Assembly (NCBI GenBank): GCA_025966255.1 | Contig: JAOPVG010000507.1 | Span: 1-5,101 of the forward strand | Origin: Jatrophihabitans sp. | GTDB taxonomy: Bacteria; Actinomycetota; Actinomycetes; Mycobacteriales; Jatrophihabitantaceae | DNA: 5,101 bases | Reading direction: 5' to 3' | Part shown: piece after piece, positions 1 through 4,838 of the stretch | Layout of the letters: every line of letters begins with the position of its first letter | Position numbering within the stretch: the first letter of the stretch is position 1 | Translations under genes and position numbers: made by a program | Notes under the pieces: model-generated | What the model was told of the DNA's origin: nothing | What the model saw: the letters and a program-made list of their open reading frames with translations, nothing else | The model's database searches: none

Positions 1-612
1 CCAGGCCAGCAGCAGGTCGTCGAAGTCGAGCAGGCCGTGGCTGCGTTTGCGGCTCATGAAGGCCGCGAGCAGCGCGACGATCCGATCGGCGCACCATTGC
101 CAGACCGGGAAGTCAGCGGCCAGCACCTCACGCACGGGACGCGCGTTGTTCACCGCCCGCGTATAGACGTCGGCCAGCGTCTGCGCCGACGGCAACCGAG
201 TGGTCGTCCCGGTCAGGCCGTGCTCGTCGCGCATCAGATCGAGCAGGTCGACGACGTCGCCGGGATCGAGGACCGACACGGCGGACAGCCCCAACTGGTC
301 AGCGTGCTCGGCCACGAGCCGATGCGCCACCGCGTGGAACGTTCCGCCCCAGACCCGGCTCGCCGCGCTGCGGTCGCGGCACAGGGCGGCGGCCCGGGCG
401 GTCATGTCCGCGGCCGCGCGGCGGGTGAACGTCAACAGCAGCACCCGCTCCGCGAGCACACCGCGTTCGAGCAGACTGGCGACCCGGCTGGTGAGTACCC
501 GGGTCTTACCCGTGCCGGCCCCGGCCAGCACGATCAGCGGTTGCTCGCCATGGAGCACTGCGGACTGCTGCGCGTCATCCAGACCCTCGGCCCAGTCTGC
601 TTCTCCGAACAC
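1..612 (-). CDS. UvrD/PcrA-like superfamily 1 ATP-dependent DNA helicase, N-terminal part (3' end outside window)
   Basis: The minus strand encodes 204 residues of a UvrD/Rep/PcrA-type helicase, an ATP-driven 3'-5' DNA translocase acting in repair or recombination. After an opening GLDDAQQSAVLHG (Q-motif-like, residues 10-22) comes Walker A AGAGTGKT (30-37), then motif Ia LTFTRRAAADM (60-70), motif Ib GGTFHAVAHRL (89-99), and LLDFDDLLLAW (194-204), the segment that normally precedes motif II. The Walker B/DExQD motif, domain 2A/2B and the C-terminus lie beyond the left edge, so the subfamily cannot be fixed. The start is taken as GTG at 612-610, because the protein begins there with the usual short lead to the Q motif. 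The frame stays open further upstream but shows no helicase-like sequence. The gene is divergent from the response regulator at 810. The family call is firm; the exact helicase type is open. Confidence 0.9.
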   Translation of the reverse strand, partial: MFGEADWAEGLDDAQQSAVLHGEQPLIVLAGAGTGKTRVLTSRVASLLERGVLAERVLLLTFTRRAAADMTARAAALCRDRSAASRVWGGTFHAVAHRLVAEHADQLGLSAVSVLDPGDVVDLLDLMRDEHGLTGTTTRLPSAQTLADVYTRAVNNARPVREVLAADFPVWQWCADRIVALLAAFMSRKRSHGLLDFDDLLLAW

Positions 613-625
613 GTGTTCGATCCTA
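610..625 (-). promoter_or_regulatory. Start signals of the helicase gene: TAGGAT box before GTG
   Basis: On the minus strand TAGGAT lies seven bases before the GTG start. It can be read two ways: as AGGA, a modest Shine-Dalgarno sequence with eight bases of spacing, or as a TAnnnT -10 box placing the transcription start on the GTG itself, giving a leaderless mRNA. A weak TTTCAC sits 16 bases further upstream as a possible -35. The sequence alone does not decide between them. Confidence 0.4.
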
Positions 626-732
626 CGGCCTGCGAGGCGAAGTGAAAGTCGCCACGCGCGAACGGGGTCAGGCAGGCACGCGTTACCCACGCTCCATCCA
701 GCTCCCGGACTGATGCGGTTCCGGCAATACGA

Positions 733-752
733 CCTTGGTCTTAAGACCAGGG
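733..752. promoter_or_regulatory. 20-base inverted repeat, candidate operator upstream of the response regulator
   Basis: CCTTGGTCTTAAGACCAGGG is an inverted repeat with a perfect 14-base core (736-749) and a single mismatched pair (735/750). It lies in the gap between the divergent helicase and response regulator genes, ending 57 bases before the regulator start. Its build, a GG...CC dyad around a central TTAA spanning about 20 bases, resembles sites bound by dimers of NarL/FixJ regulators such as the mycobacterial DosR box (GGGACTWWAGTCCC core), though the bases differ. Autoregulation by the adjacent regulator is inference. No run of T follows, so a terminator is unlikely. Confidence 0.5.
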
Positions 753-792
753 ACGGGCACCTGACCCGGCCGATTTGAACCGGCGGAGCGCG

Positions 793-813
793 ATGACCGT
801 AATAACCTCGTGA
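793..813 (+). CDS. Possible six-codon leader peptide (MTVITS) overlapping the response regulator start
   Basis: ATG ACC GTA ATA ACC TCG TGA follows GGAG (785-788) by four bases. Its stop codon overlaps the regulator's GTG start in the arrangement GTGA, the classic form of translational coupling. The regulator's own GTG has no Shine-Dalgarno sequence at normal distance (GGAG is 21 bases away) and is the only start codon in its frame after the in-frame TGA at 762-764, so coupling would explain how it is initiated. The alternative is a leaderless mRNA from TTGAAC (775-780) and TAATAA (800-805), but the latter is only four bases from the GTG, closer than usual. A chance match cannot be excluded for so short a frame. 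Confidence 0.35.
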   Translation: MTVITS

Positions 814-1493
814 TCCGCGTCGTGATCGTCGATGACCACAGACTGGTTCGGGCCGGCCTGATCACGCTGCTGGGCGCCACGGACGATCTTGAGGTGGTGG
901 GCGAGGCGGCCGACGGTGAGCAGGCCCTCGGTTGCGTTGCGCAGACCGACCCGGACGTCGTCCTCATGGACATCTCCATGCCGGTGGCCGACGGCATCAC
1001 GGCAACCCGCGCGATCGTGAGCACGTGTCCGGGCGTCCGCGTTGTCGGCCTCACCTCGTCCACCGATGAGAAGAAGGTCGCTGAAATGATCGGCGCGGGG
1101 GCGATCGGCTACGTGCTCAAGGACAGCGAACCGCAACAGCTCATCGGGGTCATCCGCGCCGCGGCTAGAGGCCAGGTGCCGATCGACCCGCGGGTCGCGG
1201 CCGCTCTGCTGCCGTCGCAGAGTCAGCCGGCCGACCTGATCAGCTCTCGCGAGGAGCAGGTGCTGCGCTTGGCCGCGCGCGGCCTGGCAAACAAGCAGAT
1301 CGGACGCGAACTCGGCATCACCGAGCGCACGGTCAAGGTGCACCTGGGCAGTGTCTTCCGGAGGATCGGCGTGGCCGACCGCACCTCGGCCGCGATGTGG
1401 GCCCGCGACAATCTGAGTCCCGAGGAAGAGCGTGCCGGCGTCGCTGAGGGGTTAGCTGCGGACCCAACTCGGGCGGCGCGAATGCCCGGCTGA
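810..1493 (+). CDS. NarL/FixJ-family two-component response regulator (REC + LuxR-type HTH)
   Basis: A cytoplasmic DNA-binding regulator of 227 residues. The N-terminal receiver domain (about 1-118) has the acidic pair D8-D9, the phosphoacceptor D54 in LMDISMP, T82 and K104, so all residues needed for phosphorylation are present. A linker leads to a LuxR/GerE helix-turn-helix (about 144-200) with SREEQVLRLAARGLANKQI followed by the recognition helix TERTVKVHLGSVFRRIG. The tail after residue 202 is Glu/Ala rich and probably not structured. GTG at 810 is chosen because it begins strand beta-1 correctly and no other start exists upstream in frame. No histidine kinase gene is in the window, so this is an orphan here. 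The last 42 bases overlap the convergent kinase gene. The target genes cannot be told; an inverted repeat upstream suggests autoregulation. Confidence 0.93.
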   Translation: MIRVVIVDDHRLVRAGLITLLGATDDLEVVGEAADGEQALGCVAQTDPDVVLMDISMPVADGITATRAIVSTCPGVRVVGLTSSTDEKKVAEMIGAGAIGYVLKDSEPQQLIGVIRAAARGQVPIDPRVAAALLPSQSQPADLISSREEQVLRLAARGLANKQIGRELGITERTVKVHLGSVFRRIGVADRTSAAMWARDNLSPEEERAGVAEGLAADPTRAARMPG

Positions 1494-2330
1494 CTCGGCG
1501 ACGTCGGCAAAGGTGTTCAGGGCGGCGTCGACATCGGGACGATCACCCGGGTCGGCTGCAAGCATGCGCAACACGAGATCGGTGACTTCGGTGGCCGGCA
1601 ATGGCGGCGGAGTCGGACGTTCGGACGCAGCGAGGTCGGGATCGAAGGCGACGTCGCCGGTGAGTGCCTCGTGCAGCGCGACGCCCAACCCGTACATGTC
1701 CATCGCCGCGCTGATCGGCGCACCAGCCTCGAGGTCCGGCGCGGCGTACCCCGGGCTGCCGATCAGCTTGCCACTCGGCTGCGTCGTACCGATGACGCGG
1801 GCCGAGCCGAAGTCGATCAGGAGCGGGCGGCCGTCGCGCAGCATCACGTTCGCGGGCTTGATGTCGACGTGCGCCAATCCTCGGGCGTGCACGGTGCGCA
1901 GCGCAGCCAGCAGTTGCGTAGCGAGCAGCGCGACCTCTGCGGCCGCGAACGCGCCGTGCTCGTCGATTTCGTCGTCGAGGGCAATTCCGTCGATGTGCTC
2001 GAACACGAGGTAGGGCATCGGGGCGCCGGTCCCGTCCTCGTAGAGACGGGGGAGGCCGGGATGCAGGTTTCCGGCGAGCGCGGCAACCTCGCGGTCCAAC
2101 GAGGCGCGCGCACGGGGATGATCAAGCTGATGCGGGCGCGGGAACTTGACCACGGCCGGGCCCCACATCTCGGGTGACCAGGCCAGCCACGTCTCGCAGC
2201 GGTACCCGACGCCGAGCCGCTCCCAGGCCGGCAGCCTGCCGGGCAGTTGATCACCGGGCAGGTAGCGGCTCACGGGCGCGCCGTCTGCGTCGAGCATTTC
2301 GGCGTTGACGTCTTCTGCGAGAGATTCCAT
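1452..2330 (-). CDS. Soluble serine/threonine protein kinase, kinase domain only
   Basis: This protein of 292 residues is a Hanks-type (eukaryotic-like) kinase. A short N-terminal stretch (1-35) precedes the domain. Visible parts are a glycine loop LGVGYRCET (39-47), the ATP-anchoring K62 (VVKFP), helix C E81 (DREVAAL), catalytic loop HVDIKPANV (154-162) with D156 and N161, DFG 173-175, GSPGYAAPD (191-199), D211 (DMYGLG) and the late R264. All catalytic residues are present, so it should be active. Deviations are HVD in place of HRD (a non-RD kinase), APD in place of APE, and a reduced glycine loop. It has no membrane segment, PASTA or other sensor domain, unlike typical PknB kinases, and ends soon after the domain. 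The ATG at 2330 has GAGGA four bases upstream. It is the last gene of a minus-strand set after an exporter and a small RS-repeat gene. The substrate is unknown; the neighbouring peptide is a candidate by position and composition. Confidence 0.9.
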   Translation of the reverse strand: MESLAEDVNAEMLDADGAPVSRYLPGDQLPGRLPAWERLGVGYRCETWLAWSPEMWGPAVVKFPRPHQLDHPRARASLDREVAALAGNLHPGLPRLYEDGTGAPMPYLVFEHIDGIALDDEIDEHGAFAAAEVALLATQLLAALRTVHARGLAHVDIKPANVMLRDGRPLLIDFGSARVIGTTQPSGKLIGSPGYAAPDLEAGAPISAAMDMYGLGVALHEALTGDVAFDPDLAASERPTPPPLPATEVTDLVLRMLAADPGDRPDVDAALNTFADVAESAGHSRRPSWVRS

Positions 2331-2334
2331 GGTG

Positions 2335-2339
2335 TCCTC
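2335..2339 (-). promoter_or_regulatory. Ribosome binding site of the kinase gene
   Basis: GAGGA on the minus strand, four bases (CACC) before the ATG at 2330. It lies just downstream of the hairpin at 2356-2404 and outside it, so the kinase can be initiated independently of the upstream genes. Confidence 0.65.
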
Positions 2340-2355
2340 GGTAGTCCGGTGCGAC

Positions 2356-2404
2356 GAAGCCGACCCGCCGCCGCCTCGAGGAGGAGGCGACGGGTCGACG
2401 CTTC
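2356..2404 (-). other. Long GC-rich hairpin between the small RS-repeat gene and the kinase
   Basis: In the minus-strand transcript the arms GAAGC/GCTTC, CGACCCG/CGGGTCG and an inner CGCCTC/GAGGCG (or an alternative five-pair stem) nest around a small C/T-rich loop, with a two-base bulge and a short inner loop, for about 17-18 pairs in all. It begins three bases after the small gene's stop codon. No T run follows, so it is not a standard intrinsic terminator. It could be a partial terminator/attenuator, a processing site, or a 3' stabiliser that makes the upstream part of the mRNA more abundant than the kinase part. The structure is seen; the role is inferred. Confidence 0.6.
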
Positions 2405-2407
2405 GGG

Positions 2408-2515
2408 TCAGTCGCGCGAACGGCTGCGACTGCGGCTGCGCGAGCGGTCCCGGTCGCGATCGCGACCGCGCCCGTGATGGGTGATCGGACCCTGCACTCG
2501 GGTTGACGTGGTCAT
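2408..2515 (-). CDS. Small arginine-rich peptide with RD and RS dipeptide repeats (35 residues)
   Basis: I do not recognise a family. The peptide has a short polar head (MTTSTRVQGPITHHG, residues 1-15) and a tail in which Arg is at every second position from 16 to 34. Between them stand Gly17, then Asp19/21/23, then Ser25/27/29/31/33, ending RD. With 11 Arg and 4 Asp it is strongly basic; it has no Cys, no membrane segment and no Gly-Gly leader. Support for it as a real gene: an almost perfect Shine-Dalgarno sequence, a five-base gap after the exporter stop, and Ser encoded by both TCG and AGC/AGT, codons that do not interchange by one silent change, which argues for selection on the protein. 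Against: it is short and low in complexity, and the central AGYCGY hexamers could arise by slippage. The tail looks like a eukaryotic SR domain, which binds RNA and is phosphorylated on serine; the adjacent kinase makes phosphorylation an attractive but unproved idea. Confidence 0.62.
   Translation of the reverse strand: MTTSTRVQGPITHHGRGRDRDRDRSRSRSRSRSRD
2414..2470 (-). repeat. Arg-x dipeptide-coding tract containing an 18-base perfect palindrome
   Basis: The tract encodes residues 16-34 of the small peptide, ten Arg codons each separated by one Gly, Asp or Ser codon. At DNA level it holds three imperfect AGYCGY hexamers and, at 2451-2468, the perfect palindrome CGGTCGCGATCGCGACCG. The palindrome coincides with the codons of the RGRDRDR part, so it may be a by-product of the protein repeat, or it may act as an RNA hairpin or protein-binding site. 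Confidence 0.7.
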
Positions 2516-2520
2516 GGGAT

Positions 2521-2529
2521 TCACCTCCC
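2521..2529 (-). promoter_or_regulatory. Very strong Shine-Dalgarno sequence of the small peptide, overlapping the exporter stop codon
   Basis: The minus strand reads GGGAGGTGA, of which GGAGGTGA pairs fully with the 16S rRNA 3' end. The final TGA is the stop codon of the exporter (2523-2521). GGAGG is eight bases from the ATG at 2515, ideal spacing. Ribosomes ending the exporter would be placed directly on this site, so the peptide should be translationally coupled and strongly expressed. Confidence 0.8.
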
Positions 2530-4236
2530 TCCCGCTGAGATCAACGGTTCGACCAGACGGAGTCGCGAAGCGCCGTGGCGGTCGAGGACCACCACGCGAT
2601 CGGCGAGTTCCGCGAGGTCGCGGTCATGGGTGACGAGCAGGACTGTGCGTCCGGCCGTCGCGCCGCGAATGGCACTGATGACTGCGGCCGACGACTCGTG
2701 GTCGAGGGACGCGGTGGGCTCGTCGAGCAGTACGAGCGGGGCGTCGGACACGGCTGCGCGGGCCAAGGCGATGCGTCGTCGCTGACCGCCGGAGAGACGA
2801 GCGGCGCCCTCGCCGACCCGGGTTTCGTAGCCGTACGGCAGGCGATCGGCGAACTCGTCCACCAAGGAGTTGCGCCCGGCGCGCAGCACGCCATGGCGGG
2901 TGGCGCTCGGCGAGCCGAATGCGATGTTCTCGGCGATGGTGGCGTCGAAGAGCCAGGGGTCCTGCGGGACGAATGCGATCCGCTGGCGCAGGCTGTGCTG
3001 GTCGATGTCGCGCACGTCCACCCCGTCGAGTTGGACGGAGCCGGACTCGACGTCGTAGAGGCGCAGCAGCAGATGCAGGATCGTGCTCTTGCCGGCGCCA
3101 CTCGGCCCGAGCAGGCACACGGTCTCGCCGGCGGACAGGGTGAGGTCGAACTCGTCGAGCACCGGTTGGTCGGGGTGATAGCCGAACCCGACGGCGTCGA
3201 AGCGCACCTCGTTGTTGATCGGCGGCGCGGGCTGCGCGCCGGGGCGGTCGGATACCCGCTCCACGCAGTGCAGCACCTCGCGCACGCGGCCGGCACTTGC
3301 GCTCGACTTGGCCAGGACGCCGGACAGTCGGCTCAGGCCGCGCACCGGGGAGTAGAGCGCGGAGATGTAGGTCATGACGACGAGCAGCTCGCCGGTGCTC
3401 AGTTGCCCGGCCAGCACCTGGCGCCCGCCGATGACGAGGACGAGCCCCGACCCGATAGCGAGCAGGATGTCGGCGACCGGCGCCCACCGGGCCTCGGTGG
3501 TGACGGCGCGGAGGCTGACGTCGAGCAGGGCGCGATTGCGTTCGCGGAACAGGTCGCTGGAGCGGCTCGACCGACCGAACGCCTGAACCGCCCGCACGTT
3601 GCGGACGAGGTCGACGGCTGCTCCCGCAAAGCGTCCCGACTCGGCGCGGGCGTCACGCTGCACCGTGCGCACCAGCCGGCGTTGCCGGATGGCGAAGACC
3701 AGTAGTACTGGCACCACCGCGAGGCCGACGAGCGCGAGCATCGGATTGATCACGAGCAGCACGCCGAGGACGAGGCCGAGCCGCACCGCGTCCGGAAGGA
3801 AGGTCGAACAGATCGCGACGAGGGCATCGAGCAGGCGTCCCACGTCGGTGGTGAGCCGCGAGATCAACTCGCCCGAGGGCGTCCGGTCGTGCCAGCGCAG
3901 CGACAGCGAGATCGAGCGGTCGAAGAGATCTTGACGAAGGCGAGCACCGACGCGCTCGGCGGCGCGCTCGGCCGACACAACGGCGGCCATGTCGACGAGT
4001 CCGGATATAGCGGTGAGCGTGACCACCGCCGCCCCCGCGGCGACGAGCAGCACGCCCGGGGACATGCCAACCAGGCTGCGTCCGCCGATCGCGTAGTCGA
4101 TCGCCAGGGCCAGCGGCCAGGGGCGAGCCAGTTCGAGCAGCACGCCGACGATGCCCAAGGCCGCCGATGCGGCGAGTGGCCGCAGTTCGCCGCGGGCACG
4201 GGGCCGGGCGACGTCGAGGACCAAGGGGAGGGGCAC
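2521..4236 (-). CDS. ABC transporter, fused permease/ATPase (type IV exporter half-transporter, MsbA/ABCB-like)
   Basis: A complete inner-membrane half-transporter of 571 residues that should act as a homodimer or with a partner. The N-terminal membrane domain (about 20-310) has hydrophobic segments near 22-48, 58-86, 145-165, 166-183, 253-271 and 281-300, with the conserved SGELISRLTTDV coupling region at 121-132. The ATPase domain (about 340-571) has the A-loop Y353, Walker A GPSGAGKST (377-385), Q-loop Q425, signature LSGGQ (481-485), Walker B LVLLDE (501-506) with catalytic E506, D-loop SLD (510-512) and H537, so it should be active. No C39 peptidase domain is present. The start is GTG at 4236, with GAAGG seven bases upstream and an in-frame TGA two codons before it. 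It is the first gene of the minus-strand cluster with the small RS-repeat peptide (five-base gap) and the kinase. The substrate is not readable from sequence; a peptide, lipid or drug is usual for this family. Confidence 0.95.
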   Translation of the reverse strand: MPLPLVLDVARPRARGELRPLAASAALGIVGVLLELARPWPLALAIDYAIGGRSLVGMSPGVLLVAAGAAVVTLTAISGLVDMAAVVSAERAAERVGARLRQDLFDRSISLSLRWHDRTPSGELISRLTTDVGRLLDALVAICSTFLPDAVRLGLVLGVLLVINPMLALVGLAVVPVLLVFAIRQRRLVRTVQRDARAESGRFAGAAVDLVRNVRAVQAFGRSSRSSDLFRERNRALLDVSLRAVTTEARWAPVADILLAIGSGLVLVIGGRQVLAGQLSTGELLVVMTYISALYSPVRGLSRLSGVLAKSSASAGRVREVLHCVERVSDRPGAQPAPPINNEVRFDAVGFGYHPDQPVLDEFDLTLSAGETVCLLGPSGAGKSTILHLLLRLYDVESGSVQLDGVDVRDIDQHSLRQRIAFVPQDPWLFDATIAENIAFGSPSATRHGVLRAGRNSLVDEFADRLPYGYETRVGEGAARLSGGQRRRIALARAAVSDAPLVLLDEPTASLDHESSAAVISAIRGATAGRTVLLVTHDRDLAELADRVVVLDRHGASRLRLVEPLISAGGR

Positions 4237-4369
4237 CCGTCAACCTTCGCCAGTCGGCGGTAGCACCGGCAATTGTCCAAAGGTCGTACTACCTCGTGCG
4301 GGTGAGTCTGGTGCGTCGGCTGCGAGAATGCCTTTGCGCGCACCCATCGAGGGGCGCTGGAGGGATTCG
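4237..4369. promoter_or_regulatory. Divergent intergenic region between the exporter cluster and the MmcQ/YjbR-like gene
   Basis: These 133 bases must hold the promoters of both divergent genes. I see the exporter's GAAGG ribosome site (4244-4248, minus) and the plus-strand GGAGGG site (4359-4364), but no convincing -35/-10 pair on either strand and no strong inverted repeat. Confidence 0.4.
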
Positions 4370-4747
4370 ATGGCCGACGCTGATGACGTGCGTCGCGTCG
4401 CCCTTGCCCTGCCCGGCGTGGTTGAGATCGACAGCGACGGCTTCGACTTCCGGGTGGCCGACAAGGGATTCGTCTGGTCCTATCCCGAGCGCCGACCGGG
4501 CCGGCGGCGGGTGCTGCGGACCGACATCGCGGTGTTGTTCGTCGGCGACGAGGCCGAGAAGCAGGCGCTCCTCCTCGGCGAGCCCGACGTCTTCTTCACC
4601 ACGACTGGCTACGACAGTTGGCCACTGGTGATGCTGCGGCTGGCCGAGGTGGATGTCGAGCGCCTGCGCGAACTCGTCATCGATGCCTGGCGGATGCGCG
4701 CCCCGGACACAGTCGCCGATGGCCTCGCCGATACCGAGCCGGGCTGA
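4370..4747 (+). CDS. MmcQ/YjbR-family protein (DUF419)
   Basis: A small protein of 125 residues, close to the usual family size. Family marks are the opening DDVRRVALALPGVVE (5-19), FRVADKGFVWSYPE near 25-38, and a C-terminal half with DVFFTTTGYDSWPLVMLRLAEVD followed by ERLRELVIDAWRMRAP. This family adopts a CyaY-like alpha/beta fold and is often labelled DNA-binding, but its role is not established. ATG at 4370 is chosen because GGAGGG lies five bases upstream and the family N-terminus begins there. An ATG at 4328 in the same frame would add 14 residues unlike the family. It is followed by a 91-base gap and the TetR gene on the same strand, which seems to have its own promoter. I see no functional link to the exporter cluster. 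Confidence 0.85.
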   Translation: MADADDVRRVALALPGVVEIDSDGFDFRVADKGFVWSYPERRPGRRRVLRTDIAVLFVGDEAEKQALLLGEPDVFFTTTGYDSWPLVMLRLAEVDVERLRELVIDAWRMRAPDTVADGLADTEPG

Positions 4748-4803
4748 GGCCCACCGGCGAGCGACGTCACGTTGAGCGAAGGAAGATATTGACCAGAACG
4801 GGC

Positions 4804-4838
4804 TTGTGTTGAATACGGACGTGTTCTAGTCTTTCGGC
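4804..4838 (+). promoter_or_regulatory. Promoter of the TetR-family gene, probably giving a leaderless mRNA
   Basis: TTGTGT (4804-4809) and TAGTCT (4827-4832) are separated by exactly 17 bases. The -10 box fits the actinobacterial TAnnnT pattern and ends six bases before the ATG, so transcription should begin at the start codon itself. No Shine-Dalgarno sequence precedes the ATG (CTTTCGGC), which fits leaderless translation. An alternative -35, TTGACC at 4789-4794, lacks a good -10 partner (AATACG). Confidence 0.6.
4811..4826. promoter_or_regulatory. Candidate TetR-family operator within the promoter spacer
   Basis: GAATACGGACGTGTTC is an inverted repeat with six-base arms (GAATAC/GTGTTC, one mismatch) around GGAC. 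It fills the space between the -35 and -10 boxes of the downstream regulator, where a bound repressor would block RNA polymerase. TetR-family operators often have such GAAC/GTTC-type arms. A further AGAAC at 4795-4799 pairs with GTTCT at 4823-4827 and might extend the site. Autorepression is inferred. Confidence 0.45.

Noticed and set aside
37..645. Plus-strand frames across 37-778
   Set aside because: They lie opposite a clear helicase coding region with Walker A and motifs Ia/Ib on the minus strand.
754..795. tRNA-like string (TTCAAAT within CCGGTTCAAATCGG on the minus strand)
   Set aside because: The flanking bases do not form a five-pair T stem, and no D arm, anticodon arm or matching acceptor stem is present at the right distances.
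2247..2477. Plus-strand frame ending in RERSRSRSRPRP
   Set aside because: It is the reverse-strand image of the minus-strand Arg-rich tract, whose codons are nearly self-complementary. It lacks a ribosome site and overlaps the kinase N-terminus; the minus-strand frame has far better start signals.
2575..3705. Long open frame on the plus strand, antisense to the exporter
   Set aside because: It is a by-product of high GC content opposite a well-supported ABC transporter. It shows no domain, has a composition typical of antisense frames, and has no good start signal.
4151..4369. Upstream extension of the MmcQ/YjbR-like gene to starts at 4151 or 4328
   Set aside because: The added residues are unlike the family, the frame from 4151 overlaps the divergent exporter gene, and GGAGGG supports the ATG at 4370.
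4738..4758. Possible terminator after the MmcQ/YjbR-like gene (GGGC TGAG GCCC with outer GCC/GGC)
   Set aside because: The stem is only four pairs with a bulged extension, it overlaps the stop codon, and no T run follows.
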